A stretch of DNA of 64,000 nt from Actinoplanes lobatus (GTDB lineage: Bacteria; Actinomycetota; Actinomycetes; Mycobacteriales; Micromonosporaceae), in assembly GCF_014205215.1 (NCBI RefSeq), contig NZ_JACHNC010000001.1, positions 8,924,501 through 8,988,500 on the forward strand, given 5' to 3'. Shown in pieces: positions 34,904 through 44,246 of the stretch. Within the stretch, counting starts at the first letter, position 1, and each line of letters begins with the position of its first letter. A program made the position numbers and the translations under genes. The notes under the pieces were generated by a model that was not told the origin of the DNA, ran no database searches, and saw nothing but the letters and a program-made list of their open reading frames with translations.

Positions 34904-35611
34904 TCACAGCAGCTCCCGCGCCAGCGGCACGACCTCGTCCAGACCGCCGATGCGCCACACCGCGCTCGCGCGTGGGGGCACCGTCTGACCGGCCCGCTCG
35001 GCGGCACGCCACAGCAGCGCGGCGGGCATGCCGATCGCCCGGGGCCCGGCGACGTCCGGGCCCCACATGTCACCGACGAACAACGTCTTCTCGGGTACGA
35101 GCCCGCAGGCCCCGAGGGTCGCCCGGTAGATGCGTGGATCCGGCTTGCGCATGCCGGCCCGGGCCGAGGTCACCGCGACGGTGAACTGTCCGTCGAGGCC
35201 GCTCTCCCGCAGCGCCGCGTCCAGGTCCCAATGCCAGTTGGAGCAGACCGCCGTCCGGAAACCCTGGCGGCGCAGTTCGGTGAGAGTGGGCAGCGCGTCG
35301 GCGTACCGTTGCATGGTCATGGCCTTGGTCTCCCGGTCGAGATCGGCGACCAGGGCGTCGGCGCGTGATTCGGGCACACCACACCGGACGGCATGCGTAC
35401 GCCACCGGCTCAGTTCCCAGCGCCGGTAGGTCCGTTCCGTGCGCGACGCGTCCTCGTGGCACTCGCCGTCCGCGGGCGCGTGATCCCAGGACTCGCCCCA
35501 CGCCGCGGCGAGTTCGGCGAGGCCGTGCCGGGCGAACACCTCGCGGTGCGAGCGCCAGGCGCCGGGCCGGGCCAGGGTCCCGTTGAAGTCGAACACCACG
35601 CCACGCGGCAT
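34904..35611 (-). CDS. HAD-superfamily hydrolase (phosphatase)
   Basis: A 235-residue HAD enzyme: motif I VVFDFNGTLARPG (nucleophile Asp in DFNGT), motif II near TAVCSNWHWDL, motif III K in MRKPDPRIYRATL and motif IV TLFVGDMWGPDVAG with Asp. Size and cap type fit small-molecule phosphatases (subfamily I). Its ATG overlaps the amidinotransferase stop (TGATG), so the two are coupled. A phosphatase next to an amidinotransferase recalls StrO or its functional equivalents, which remove the phosphate after transamidination; that link is inference. Confidence 0.85.
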   Translation of the reverse strand: MPRGVVFDFNGTLARPGAWRSHREVFARHGLAELAAAWGESWDHAPADGECHEDASRTERTYRRWELSRWRTHAVRCGVPESRADALVADLDRETKAMTMQRYADALPTLTELRRQGFRTAVCSNWHWDLDAALRESGLDGQFTVAVTSARAGMRKPDPRIYRATLGACGLVPEKTLFVGDMWGPDVAGPRAIGMPAALLWRAAERAGQTVPPRASAVWRIGGLDEVVPLARELL

Positions 35612-36729
35612 CAGAATCGTCCGCAGCGGTTGGGGAAGTAGTCCTCGAGACCTCCCTCACGCCAGATGTCGACGGTGGCGCAGTGCAGGCCGCCACCGAA
35701 CGGTCCCACCGCGCGGAACGGCACCGGCACGACCTCCATGCCGAGGCCGTCGAGCTGTTCGGCGAGGCGTACCTCCTCGGCCTCGACGCACACCGTCCTC
35801 GGGTCGAGGTTGAGGATGTTGACCGCGAGCCAGGGGCTGCAGAACGACAGCCGGGGGTGGTGCTTCCAGCTGGCCGGTTGCACGGCCTCGACCACCTGCC
35901 AGTCGTTGACCTCGAAGTACTTCACCAACTCCGGGTCGGCGGGGCGCTCGCCGTTGTGCAGCACCAGGCCGGGACGCAGCGGCACCCAGGTCGCGTCGAT
36001 GTGCAGCGGATGGGTGTTGGTGAAGGTCACCTCGTGCACCCGATGGTCCGGGAAGTGCCGGCGCAGCCAGTCCACGCCTTTGCGGTTGGTGACCAGCGAC
36101 AGCTGGACGAACAGGTCCACGCCGAAGCGGGCGATGTCCGCCGCGTCGAACAGCGGCTCCTCCTCGGTGAGCACGAGGTCGTGCTCGGCCACCCGGGCGA
36201 GCTGTTCCGCCTTGGACAGCGTCTGGTACTCGTTCCAGAAACCCGGCACGAAGCTGGCATCGGTGAGCCGGGGCTTGGGCGCGGCCTCCCACCGCATGTC
36301 CGGGTCCGCCTCGAACAGTTCCTGGAGTACCGGCCGATAGCACAGGTACTCGAACCAGCGGCTGCGGTAGCACATGGTGGCCTCGAGGATCTCGTTGCCG
36401 ACCGTGATGAGCACGTCCCGGGGCGGCATGCAGCCGAAGCCGGTCGGATGCTCCCAGTCCGGGGTGGACACCGGCTGCGAGAAGTCGATCGGGGTGGGCC
36501 GGGAGACCTGGACGCCGCGCGCGGCCAGCTGGACCGCGAACGCGTCGAGCTGCTCGTTCGCGGCCGCGGTCATCTCCTCGGGCATCGGCCCGTAGGTGCC
36601 GAGCGGGAAGCCATCGGCCGGGAAGTCCCGTTGCACGGCCGGCTCGGGCGCCTGCACCATCGTGCCGTCGGCGCGCCCGACCAGCACATGCCGCAGCGGG
36701 TCCCATCCGTTCCATGAGTTCACTCGCAC
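35611..36729 (-). CDS. StrB1/glycine-amidinotransferase family amidinotransferase
   Basis: A 372-residue enzyme of the L-arginine:X amidinotransferase family. The catalytic cysteine C350 is in GGGLHCATVD, the histidine in NTHPLHIDATWVPL, and acidic residues in MPPRDVLITVGNEILEA. The start MRVNSWNGWDPLRHVLVGRAD matches StrB1-type enzymes that transfer the amidino group of arginine to inosamine phosphates in streptomycin-like pathways, and also GATM. It starts with GTG after GAGGGAG. Coupled downstream to a HAD phosphatase gene and preceded 44 bases upstream by a radical SAM gene. The acceptor amine is unknown. Confidence 0.9.
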   Translation of the reverse strand: MRVNSWNGWDPLRHVLVGRADGTMVQAPEPAVQRDFPADGFPLGTYGPMPEEMTAAANEQLDAFAVQLAARGVQVSRPTPIDFSQPVSTPDWEHPTGFGCMPPRDVLITVGNEILEATMCYRSRWFEYLCYRPVLQELFEADPDMRWEAAPKPRLTDASFVPGFWNEYQTLSKAEQLARVAEHDLVLTEEEPLFDAADIARFGVDLFVQLSLVTNRKGVDWLRRHFPDHRVHEVTFTNTHPLHIDATWVPLRPGLVLHNGERPADPELVKYFEVNDWQVVEAVQPASWKHHPRLSFCSPWLAVNILNLDPRTVCVEAEEVRLAEQLDGLGMEVVPVPFRAVGPFGGGLHCATVDIWREGGLEDYFPNRCGRF

Positions 36730-36773
36730 AGTCGTGTCTCCCTCGGCGATTGCAGAGAAATGGCTCGGCGCTT

Positions 36774-37871
36774 TCAGATGAAGAGGTCGTGGTCGTGCTC
36801 GAGCACCGGCTGTGCCCGGCCGGCGGCGATCTCGTCGAGCTCGAGGTTGGACGCGTGCCGGGCGCAGTGGAACCGGCAGTCACGCGACGGGTCGATGATG
36901 CCGCGGTCGGAGCGGCGCCAGATGTCCGGCAACGGCTCGGTCACGGCGTCACCGAGCCGGGCGGCCGGATTGCCCCGGTGGTAGGGACAGACGTAGACGC
37001 CGGACGGGGTCACCAGGGTGCGCAGCTCCGTCACACCGCAGCGGTGGTAATCCTTGGGCTGCACCGGACCGGCGCGGCGCTGAACGGAGTCGATCGTCGA
37101 CGAGTTCACGACCTCGAAGCCGTCACCGGCCAGCCGGCGTGCCGCATCGATCTGCGCGTTCACCTCCCGCAGGATCTCCGGGCTCAGGTCGATGAGGTGA
37201 TGCTCGTCGTCGAATTGGGCCTTCACCTCGAAGAAGTCGCAACCGATGTCGCGCGCCAGCTCCGCGGCGGCCAGGATCTCGCCGTGATTGCCCTCGATCA
37301 CACCGTCCGGCCCGCTCCTGACGATCACCAGGTAGGAGTAGCCGAGCGCGCCCTTCTTCACCTCGGCCAGCTTGCGCATGTTGTCGATCACCCGGTCGAA
37401 AGCGCTGCCGCCCCGGCGGTCAGGGCGCACCAGCCGGAAGGTCTCCGGGGTGGCGGCATCGACGGAGACCCGGACCCAGTCCGCGTACGTGGCGAGCTCG
37501 TCGAGGTTGTGGTCGATCATCGTGCCGTTGGTGACCACGCCGACCGCGATGCCGGCCTCACCGAGCGTGGTGATGACCCGGCGCGTGCCGCGATGCGCGA
37601 GCGGTTCCCCACCGCCGATCAGGATGACCGCGCGCACATCGAGTTCCACCAACTCTCCGGCGAGTTCGGCGAGCCGCTCCGGTGAGAAACGTCCCTGGTT
37701 CAGCAACTTGCCGCTGATGCATTCAGGACAGGCCAGGTCGCAGAAAGTGGTGGGGTCGAGGTCGACCACGAGCGGGCCGGCCGACCGCCGGCCGGTCGCG
37801 ACCCGGGCGACCACCGGAAATGTGCTGGGCTGGTAGAGCTTGGCCACCAGGTCCATCCGGTCAATGGTCAC
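36774..37871 (-). CDS. Radical SAM enzyme with SPASM-like C-terminus
   Basis: A 365-residue enzyme. The cluster motif is C44-x3-C48-x2-C51 (TFCDLACPEC); the glycine-rich SAM motif is AVILIGGGEPL; other barrel strands are GVVTNGTMID and WVRVSVDAATPE. The C-terminal part has at least six cysteines (YHRCGVTELRTL, VYVCPYHRG, SRDCRFHCARH), a SPASM/twitch-like auxiliary cluster domain. Such enzymes oxidise alcohols (BtrN), epimerise, or modify peptides. GTG 37871 follows AAGGG; ATG 37856 is the alternative. Probable first gene of the radical SAM-amidinotransferase-HAD unit, divergent from the phosphotransferase gene. Confidence 0.88.
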   Translation of the reverse strand: MTIDRMDLVAKLYQPSTFPVVARVATGRRSAGPLVVDLDPTTFCDLACPECISGKLLNQGRFSPERLAELAGELVELDVRAVILIGGGEPLAHRGTRRVITTLGEAGIAVGVVTNGTMIDHNLDELATYADWVRVSVDAATPETFRLVRPDRRGGSAFDRVIDNMRKLAEVKKGALGYSYLVIVRSGPDGVIEGNHGEILAAAELARDIGCDFFEVKAQFDDEHHLIDLSPEILREVNAQIDAARRLAGDGFEVVNSSTIDSVQRRAGPVQPKDYHRCGVTELRTLVTPSGVYVCPYHRGNPAARLGDAVTEPLPDIWRRSDRGIIDPSRDCRFHCARHASNLELDEIAAGRAQPVLEHDHDLFI

Positions 37872-38232
37872 GCGCTTGCCGCCCTTCACAGAAATGAATC
37901 CGCATAAACAGTCGCGGAACTGAGAGTCATCCGGCGACCCAACCCTAGAGAGCACCGGAGAACCGGCGTAGCGGTTCCGAAAAGTTGCGGTCAGCGGCGG
38001 GGAATTGCCGGAATCCGGGTGGCGGCCGGTTACGATCCCTCGCGAAAACGCGTTTGCCAGGAGGCGAATACAACCGCTTGACCTGGGTATACCCCGCATC
38101 TTTCCCGGCCAGGAATGTCGGAGGATTGCCAAACGACCGACATTTCGGCTGTTGTGCACGATGCCACGGAGATTGCCGGGAATAGGAGTCGTCAATAGTT
38201 TCCGGGCGCATATCCCCCGGCAATAACCGTCA
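37872..38232. other. Divergent promoter region between the radical SAM and phosphotransferase genes
   Basis: About 360 bases without a gene. It is less G+C-rich than its surroundings and contains short inverted repeats (for example CGCGAAAACGCG near 38041) but no site I can name. It should hold the promoter of the radical SAM-amidinotransferase-HAD unit and possible operators of the cluster. Confidence 0.4.
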
Positions 38233-38238
38233 TAGGCT
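38233..38238 (+). promoter_or_regulatory. -10 element (TAGGCT) for the phosphotransferase gene
   Basis: TANNNT hexamer exactly 6 bases before the GTG at 38245. Confidence 0.5.
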
Positions 38239-38244
38239 CACACC

Positions 38245-39159
38245 GTGGAACTGGACCCGAAGACGCGACGGTGGACCCTCAGCCGGCTGCCGCCCGGCAC
38301 CGAGATCCTCGCCGTCGAGGAGCTACGCGGCGGCTGGTCCTCCCTCGTCCGCGGCCTGCACACCAGCGACGGGGACTACGTCCTGCGCAGCATGACGCGC
38401 CCCGAACTGGCCGAGCGCGCTCACGACATGCTGACCCGGGAGACGCTCGTCCTGCGCATGCTGGAATCCGCCGGCTTCCCCGCGCCGCGCACGCTCGGCA
38501 CCGACCTGTCCGGTGACCAGTGCGGATGGCCGTCACTGCTGATGACACGGTTGCCGGGCCGAGTCGAGATCGGCGACGACGGCGCGGCGGGCACGCGGGC
38601 GCTCGCGCTGGCCCGCCGGCTCGCCGCGATCCACCGGCTCCGGCCACCGTCGCCGCTGCCGGAATACGTTCCGTGGGCCTGGCCCGGCGAGATCAAATAC
38701 CCTGGGCACACCGTCCACGCCGAACTGTGGCGCCGAGCCGAGGACCTGATCACGAGGAATCCGCCGCGCTACCCGGGCCGGTTCCTGCACCGCGACTTCC
38801 ACCCGGGCAACGTCCTCTTCGACGACACGGGCGCCCTCACCGGCGTCATCGACTGGACCGAGTCCTCGTACGGGCCGGCCGACCTGGACGTCGCCCACTG
38901 CGCGACGATGCTGGCGCTGCTGCACGGCGACGCGCTCTCCGACGCGTTCGTGGACGCCTACCGCGCGGCCGGCGGGCAACTCGCGACGGATCGCGCCACC
39001 CACCTGTACTGGCGGCTGCTGGACGCCCTGTCATTCGCGCCCGACGCGCCCAACGCCGGGGAGGCGTGGCGCGGACTCGGCCGCCACGACCTGACCCCCG
39101 ACGTGCTCGCCCGCGCGCTCGAACGCCACCTCGGCTATCTGATCCGCACGTTCGGCTGA
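38245..39159 (+). CDS. APH-family phosphotransferase
   Basis: A 304-residue aminoglycoside-phosphotransferase/choline-kinase-fold enzyme. The catalytic loop is FLHRDFHPGNVLFD (D184) and the Mg-binding aspartate is D203 in GVIDWTESS; the ATP lid is around residues 30-60. No signal peptide. Leaderless GTG start (TAGGCT 6 bases upstream). Lying divergent to the radical SAM-amidinotransferase genes, it may protect the host by phosphorylating the cluster's product, or serve as a biosynthetic kinase of the StrA/StrN type. General antibiotic resistance cannot be concluded from sequence. Confidence 0.85.
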   Translation: MELDPKTRRWTLSRLPPGTEILAVEELRGGWSSLVRGLHTSDGDYVLRSMTRPELAERAHDMLTRETLVLRMLESAGFPAPRTLGTDLSGDQCGWPSLLMTRLPGRVEIGDDGAAGTRALALARRLAAIHRLRPPSPLPEYVPWAWPGEIKYPGHTVHAELWRRAEDLITRNPPRYPGRFLHRDFHPGNVLFDDTGALTGVIDWTESSYGPADLDVAHCATMLALLHGDALSDAFVDAYRAAGGQLATDRATHLYWRLLDALSFAPDAPNAGEAWRGLGRHDLTPDVLARALERHLGYLIRTFG

Positions 39160-39280
39160 CCAGGATCACCCCAGCGGTCCCACGAGTCCGTTCCGACTCT
39201 GTCTGGCCCGCCAGTACGGAGCCGGCGACGCGACTGGCCCAGCCGGCAACCGTGAGGTGTCGCAATAGCCCTGGCCGGGC

Positions 39281-42139
39281 CTACGGGCCTACCGGGTCGA
39301 CCAGCGGTGGGAGCTTTACTGCCACCGGAGTCGACTCGTTCGTGGTGTCGCCATTGCCGAGCGGACCCTCGCCCCAGCAGTAGGTCTTGGTGTCGCTGCC
39401 CAGCCCGCATGTGTGGAAGTGACCGGCGGTGAGCTGGGTGAAGCTCACGCCAGCCGGGGCGGCGATCGGCACCGGAGTCGCCCGATCCGCGGTGTCGCCG
39501 TTGCCCAGCTGACCGGAAGAGCCGCTGCCCCAGCAGTAGGCCTTGGAGTCGCTGCCCAGCCCGCATGTGTGGCTGTAGATGGCGGTGAGCTGGGTGAAGC
39601 TCACCCCTGGCGGGGCGGTGATCGGCACCGGAGTCGCCTGATCCGCAGTGTCGCCGTTGCCCAGCCGGCCGTTGGAGCCGTCGCCCCAGCAGTAGGTTGT
39701 GGTGTCGCTGCCCAGCCCGCACGTGTGATCGTTGTCAGCGGTGAGCTGGGTGAAGCTCACCCCAGCCGGGGCAGTGACCGGAACCGGAGTCGCTCTATCC
39801 CCGGTGTGCCCGGTCTCGCCGGTCCCCAACTGCCCATGAAAGTTGTCGCCCCAGCAGTAGGCCTTGCTGTCATTACCCAGCCCGCACGTGTGAGTCGTAC
39901 CGGCGGTGAGCTGGGCGAAACCAACCCCGTCCGGGGCTGTGACCGGCACCGGAGTCAACTGCATCACCGTGTCGGTGTCGCCGTTGCCCAGCTGACCGGC
40001 GTAGCCGCCGCCCCAGCAGTAGGCCTTGGAGTCGCTGCTCAGCCCGCATGTGTGGTTGTAGCCAGCGGTGAGCTGGATGAAGCTCACCCCTGCCGGGGCA
40101 GTGACCGGCACCGGAGCCGGCCGATCCGCGGTGTCGCCGGTCCCCAGCTGCCCATGAAAGTTGTAGCCCCAGCAGTAGGCCTTGGAGTCGCTGCTCAGCC
40201 CGCACGTGTGGGACCAGCCGGCGGTGAGCCGCGTGAAGCCCACTCCAGCCGGGGCGGCGACCGCCACCGGCGTCAACTGATACGCGGGGTCGGCGTCGGC
40301 GTTGCCCAGCTGACCGTTGCCGCCCCAGCCCCAGCAGTAGGCCTTCGCGTCGCTGTCCAGCGCGCACGTGTGATTCATACCGGCGGTCACCTGCACGAAC
40401 TGCACGCTCGGTCCAGGTTCAGGACCCGGGTCGAGCCCTTCGACCTTGAGCGTGAGATTCGCGGTGGCGGTCCGGCGCTTGGTGTCGGTGAACCGGACGG
40501 TGATGGTGATGGTGCCCGCTTCTGTTGCGGTGCCGGTGATCAGCCCGGCGGTGCTCAGTGACAGGCCGGTCGGCAGGGTGCCGGCGGCGACCGACCAGGT
40601 GCCGGCGCGTTTGTCCGATGTGGCCAGCTGCGCACGGTAGGCGGTGTCGAGTTCCGCGGTCGGCAGTGAGCGGGTGGCGATGACCGGCGGGCCGTCGACC
40701 ACGGTGAGGGCGATCTGACGGTCGGTGTGCTGCGGCACGTAGTCGGTGAACCGGACCGTGAACCGCCGGCTGCCGACCGCGGTGGGCGTGCCGGAGATCA
40801 ATCCGCTCGCCGAGAGCCGCAGCCCCGCGGGCAGCGTCCCGGACGCCAGCTTCCAGCTGCCCCGGCGGCCCGCGGTGAGCTTCAACTGTGCCCGGTAGGG
40901 ACGACCGGTAGCGGCCGACGGAAGCGTCTTGGTGGCGATGACCGCCTTCTTGGGCGGGGCGGGCACGTAGAGCAGCCGGTTGGGTGAACCGACGGTGTCG
41001 CGTACCTTGCCCGTCGTGGCCTGCCGGACCAGCGCGTCCCGGACCGCCCCCGGCGACAGGCCGGGGTTCGCGGCGAGCAGCAGCGCGGCGGCCCCCGCGA
41101 CGTGCGGGGAGGCCATGGAGGTGCCGCTCTTGGTGGCGGTCGCCGTGTTGCTGTACACGCCCGCTGACGTGATGTCGACCCCGGGCGCGAAGATGTCGAC
41201 GCAGCTGCCGTAGTCGGAGAAGGAAGCTCGCCGGTCACGGTAGTCCGTCGCGGCGACGGTGATGGCGGGCTTCAGCCCGGACGGGCTGCCGTAGCAGGCG
41301 TTCTCGTCCTCATTGCCCGCGGCGACGACGTAGGTGATGCCGCTGTCGATGGAGTTCTTGACCGCAGTGTCGATGGCGGCGCTGTAGGAGCCGCCCAGGC
41401 TCATGTTCGCCACGGCCGGATGGATAGCGTTCTCGGTCACCCAGTCGATGCCGGCGACGACGTCGCTGTTCCAGCCGCTGCCCTCGCAGTCGAGCACCCG
41501 GACGGAGACCAGGCGGGCGCTCTTGGCGACGCCGTACCGGGCCCCGCCGATGCTGCCCGCCACGTGCGTGCCGTGGCCGGCGCAGTCGGCGGCGTTCGCG
41601 TCGTCGTCGACGAAGTCGTAGCCGGAACTCGCCCGTCCGCCGAACTCGCGGTGCGAGGTCCGGATACCGGTGTCGATGACGTACGCCCGCACGCCGGCCC
41701 CGCCGCTCGACGGTGTGTAGGTACCGGACAGCTTCGACGATCGTGCGTCGATCCGGTCGAGCGACCACGGCGCTTTGCGCTGGGTCGCCGAAAGCCGGAC
41801 GCGCCGGTCACGCTCCACGACCGCCACCGACGGATCCGCCGCGAGCCGGCGTGCCTGACTTGCCGACAGCGAGGCGGTGAAGCCCGGTGTGCCCGCACCG
41901 AACACCCGGTCGACCCGGCCGCCCGCCAGCGCGCGAGCCGCCCCGGAGACACCCTGCGCGAAGACCCGGTCGCGGCGCAGCATCACGATGTAACGCCCCG
42001 ACGCTGTCCCACCGGCGTCCTGGGCGGAAGCGAACGCCGCCGCAGCCGGGGCTGCCGCCGTTCCGAGCAAGGTGACGGCCACCGCCGATCCCAGCACCTG
42101 AGGGATGCGGAATCCGAACCGACCGGAACGATGCGACAT
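39281..42139 (-). CDS. Secreted S8 subtilase with two PIG domains and seven RCC1 repeats
   Basis: A 952-residue preproprotein. Order: signal peptide (~1-37), I9 propeptide (~45-110), S8 domain (~120-395) with D156 (YVIDTGI), H189 (AGHGTHVAG), S341 (GTSMASPH); two He-PIG/cadherin-like domains (~405-495, ~495-585; [18 protein letters not shown] and [18 protein letters not shown]); and seven RCC1-type repeats (~600-950). Each repeat reads F-x-Q-L-T-A-x3-HTCGL, then YCWG, then GQLG, carrying a cysteine pair, so a disulfide-stapled seven-bladed propeller is expected. The aqualysin-type catalytic domain is shared with the protease at 9199-10761. ATG 42139 opens on a typical MSHRSGRF basic signal start. 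Confidence 0.9.
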   Translation of the reverse strand: MSHRSGRFGFRIPQVLGSAVAVTLLGTAAAPAAAAFASAQDAGGTASGRYIVMLRRDRVFAQGVSGAARALAGGRVDRVFGAGTPGFTASLSASQARRLAADPSVAVVERDRRVRLSATQRKAPWSLDRIDARSSKLSGTYTPSSGGAGVRAYVIDTGIRTSHREFGGRASSGYDFVDDDANAADCAGHGTHVAGSIGGARYGVAKSARLVSVRVLDCEGSGWNSDVVAGIDWVTENAIHPAVANMSLGGSYSAAIDTAVKNSIDSGITYVVAAGNEDENACYGSPSGLKPAITVAATDYRDRRASFSDYGSCVDIFAPGVDITSAGVYSNTATATKSGTSMASPHVAGAAALLLAANPGLSPGAVRDALVRQATTGKVRDTVGSPNRLLYVPAPPKKAVIATKTLPSAATGRPYRAQLKLTAGRRGSWKLASGTLPAGLRLSASGLISGTPTAVGSRRFTVRFTDYVPQHTDRQIALTVVDGPPVIATRSLPTAELDTAYRAQLATSDKRAGTWSVAAGTLPTGLSLSTAGLITGTATEAGTITITVRFTDTKRRTATANLTLKVEGLDPGPEPGPSVQFVQVTAGMNHTCALDSDAKAYCWGWGGNGQLGNADADPAYQLTPVAVAAPAGVGFTRLTAGWSHTCGLSSDSKAYCWGYNFHGQLGTGDTADRPAPVPVTAPAGVSFIQLTAGYNHTCGLSSDSKAYCWGGGYAGQLGNGDTDTVMQLTPVPVTAPDGVGFAQLTAGTTHTCGLGNDSKAYCWGDNFHGQLGTGETGHTGDRATPVPVTAPAGVSFTQLTADNDHTCGLGSDTTTYCWGDGSNGRLGNGDTADQATPVPITAPPGVSFTQLTAIYSHTCGLGSDSKAYCWGSGSSGQLGNGDTADRATPVPIAAPAGVSFTQLTAGHFHTCGLGSDTKTYCWGEGPLGNGDTTNESTPVAVKLPPLVDPVGP

Positions 42140-42300
42140 CGATGGCCACCTCAACCTGAACACGGGATGTGAGCGCGCGACGGAGACACCGCGAAAGATG
42201 CCCCCAGGGGATGCACCCACGATGTCCGCAGTCCGGCGCCCTCCCGGGACACGTCCGGGAGCAACCCCGTTGCCGCGGCCCCGGGCAGAGGAAGACGAAA

Positions 42301-42337
42301 ACGACCCGCCACCCGTGCGTAGCGGGTGGCGGGTCGT
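42301..42337 (-). terminator. Intrinsic terminator after narK
   Basis: A perfect 15-bp stem (42301-42315 with 42323-42337), 7-base loop, followed on the minus strand by TTTCGTCTTCC. Located just beyond the narK stop at 42348. Confidence 0.85.
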
Positions 42338-42347
42338 GGGGAGGGTC

Positions 42348-43544
42348 TCAGGCGGGGATGGGGCGGCGGCGGCCTACCGAGAGGACGTCGAGGAGGAGGG
42401 CCGCCATGGCGACGACGCCGAGCAGGGCCAGGCCGAGGGCGTACGACTGGAAGTGGCCGTAGATGGCGCCCATGAGCAGCGGCGGAATGAAGCCGCCGAG
42501 ACCGCCGGCCGCGCCGACGATGCCGGTGACCGCGCCGACCTGGTTGGCCGGGGCCAGCTGGGCGACCAGGGCGAAGGTGGCGCCGGAGCCGGCGCCCAGG
42601 GCGGCGGCCATCATCAGGAAGGCGATGGTGCCGAGCGGGGCCAGGCCGGGGGTGAAGGACTGCACGATCGCGCCGGCCACGACGACGCCCAGGGAGACCG
42701 CCAGGACGCGGCTGGGGGCGACCCGGTCGGAGAGCCAGCCGCCGACGGGGCGCATCACGACTGCCAGGAGGACGAAGCCGGCCATCCGGTTCGCGGCGTC
42801 GGCCTGGGTGAGGCCGTACGCGGTCTTCAGGTAGGCGGGCAGGTAGACCGAGAAGGCGACGTACCCACCGAAGGCGACCGCGTACAGGGCGGAGGCCTGC
42901 CAGGTGACGCGCAGGCGCAGGGCCGAGCCGAGGCGGGCGCCCAGGGAGGTGGTGGGGACCACCCGGTTGGGGGCGTCGCGCAGCACCAGCCAGGAGACTC
43001 CGGCGTAGACGGCCAGGACGGTGGCGGTGATGACGAACGGGGTGGCGGTGCCGTTGGCGTCGACCAGCTTGACGGTGGTGAGGGCGCTGATCGCGGTGCC
43101 GCCCATGCCGACGCCGAAGACGCCGACCGCGAAGCCGCGGCGGGACGGCGGGAACCAGGCGTTGACGAACGGGACGCCGACCGCGAAGGCGGTGCCGCCG
43201 ATGCCCAGGAAGAAGCCGCCGACCAGGAGCGAGACGAGGGCGTCGTGGCCGAACAGGCCCAGGTAGAGGACCGGGACGATGGTGGTCAGGGAGATCAGCG
43301 GGAACATGATCCGGCCGCCGTAGCGGTCGGTGAGCGCGCCGACCGGGATGCGGCCGACGGAGCCGACCACGACCGGTACGGCCACCAGCAGCGCCTGCTG
43401 GAAGGGGGTGAGGTCGAGCACCGCCTGGAACTTGGTGGCGAGCGGGCTGAGCAGCGCCCAGGCCCAGAAGTTGACGGCGAAGCCGATCGTCGCCAGGGCG
43501 AGCATCAGCCCTGCCGAACGGGTGCGGGCCTGGGGTGCGCTCAT
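42348..43544 (-). CDS. narK: Nitrate/nitrite MFS transporter NarK
   Basis: A 398-residue NNP-family MFS protein with 12 predicted helices. The N-terminus FAVNFWAWALLSPL, the MFS loop GALTDRYGGR, helix-5 FAVGVFGVGMGGTA and the GAGSGATFALVAQL signature match NarK. It imports nitrate and/or exports nitrite for the nar enzyme. Last gene of the nar cluster, 114 bases after the methyltransferase gene, so it may also have its own promoter; a TTGTC-N10-GACAA inverted repeat lies 13 bases upstream of its start. Followed by a strong intrinsic terminator. Confidence 0.9.
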   Translation of the reverse strand: MSAPQARTRSAGLMLALATIGFAVNFWAWALLSPLATKFQAVLDLTPFQQALLVAVPVVVGSVGRIPVGALTDRYGGRIMFPLISLTTIVPVLYLGLFGHDALVSLLVGGFFLGIGGTAFAVGVPFVNAWFPPSRRGFAVGVFGVGMGGTAISALTTVKLVDANGTATPFVITATVLAVYAGVSWLVLRDAPNRVVPTTSLGARLGSALRLRVTWQASALYAVAFGGYVAFSVYLPAYLKTAYGLTQADAANRMAGFVLLAVVMRPVGGWLSDRVAPSRVLAVSLGVVVAGAIVQSFTPGLAPLGTIAFLMMAAALGAGSGATFALVAQLAPANQVGAVTGIVGAAGGLGGFIPPLLMGAIYGHFQSYALGLALLGVVAMAALLLDVLSVGRRRPIPA

Positions 43545-43556
43545 GATCTAACTCCG

Positions 43557-43576
43557 TTGTCCGAGTGGTCCGACAA
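43557..43576. promoter_or_regulatory. Inverted repeat upstream of narK
   Basis: TTGTC-N10-GACAA, 13 bases before the narK start. It may be an operator or part of the leader; no regulator is assigned. Confidence 0.25.
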
Positions 43577-43658
43577 CCTCAGACTTCCGGTTCGTAACCG
43601 CCGCGGACAGGGACCTTGGACCCGTTCGGACCGGGCCCTGATCCCCGGGCCCCGTGGG

Positions 43659-44246
43659 TCAGCGGAGCACGGCGACCAGGAAGTCGGAGCCCGGGCCGAA
43701 GGGCCGAAGGTCCCAGGTGCCCAGCAGCAGGTCGGGGGTGAGGCCGGCGGTGGCCGCGTCGGCGAGGAACTCGTCGAACTCGTAGCCACGCCCGGCCCCG
43801 AAGCCGATCACGGCCCGGCCGCCGTCGGCCAGGTGGGCGCTGAAGCGGCGCAGGATCTCGACCCGGGTGGACGGGCCGGCGAACGTCATCACGTTGCCGG
43901 CGCAGACGATCACGTCGTACCGGTCCGGGAGGTCGAGTTCGCTGAGGTCGCCGACCTGCCAGCGGGGGCCGGGATGCTGTGCTTGTGCTTCGGCGATCAG
44001 TTCCGGGTCCAGGTCGACGCCGGTGACGTCGTGGCCGGACGCGGCGAGGTGGCCGCCGACCCGGCCGGTGCCGCAGCCGGCGTCCAGGATCCGGGAGCCG
44101 CGCGGCACCATGGCGTCGATCATGCGGGCCTCGCCGGCCAGGTCGTCGCCGCGGGCCGCCATCGCGCGGAACCGGTCGATGTACCACCGGGAGTGGCCCG
44201 GGTTCTCCGCGATCTTCTGCAGCCAGAGGTTGTCGGTGCTGGTCAT
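43659..44246 (-). CDS. Class I SAM-dependent methyltransferase in the nar operon
   Basis: A 195-residue methyltransferase: motif I ILDAGCGTGRVGGHL, DVTGVDLDPELI, motif II YDVIVCAGNVMTF and a final GFGAGRGYEFDEFL. The N-terminus (WLQKIAENPGHSRWYIDRF) is typical of a small actinobacterial group. It overlaps the preceding carboxymuconolactone-decarboxylase-family gene by 4 bases (ATGA). Its link with nitrate respiration is unexplained; heme, quinone or small-molecule methylation are all possible. Confidence 0.85.
   Translation of the reverse strand: MTSTDNLWLQKIAENPGHSRWYIDRFRAMAARGDDLAGEARMIDAMVPRGSRILDAGCGTGRVGGHLAASGHDVTGVDLDPELIAEAQAQHPGPRWQVGDLSELDLPDRYDVIVCAGNVMTFAGPSTRVEILRRFSAHLADGGRAVIGFGAGRGYEFDEFLADAATAGLTPDLLLGTWDLRPFGPGSDFLVAVLR

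Noticed and set aside
39341..40400. Regularly repeated ~150-base units resembling a repeat array
   Set aside because: They encode the RCC1 repeats of the subtilase; spacing and sequence differ from CRISPR and no cas genes are present.
43608..43623. GGGACCTTGGACCC upstream of narK as a second DosR-like box
   Set aside because: Only 12 of 20 positions fit the consensus and the right half-site is broken (GACCC), so the evidence is too weak.
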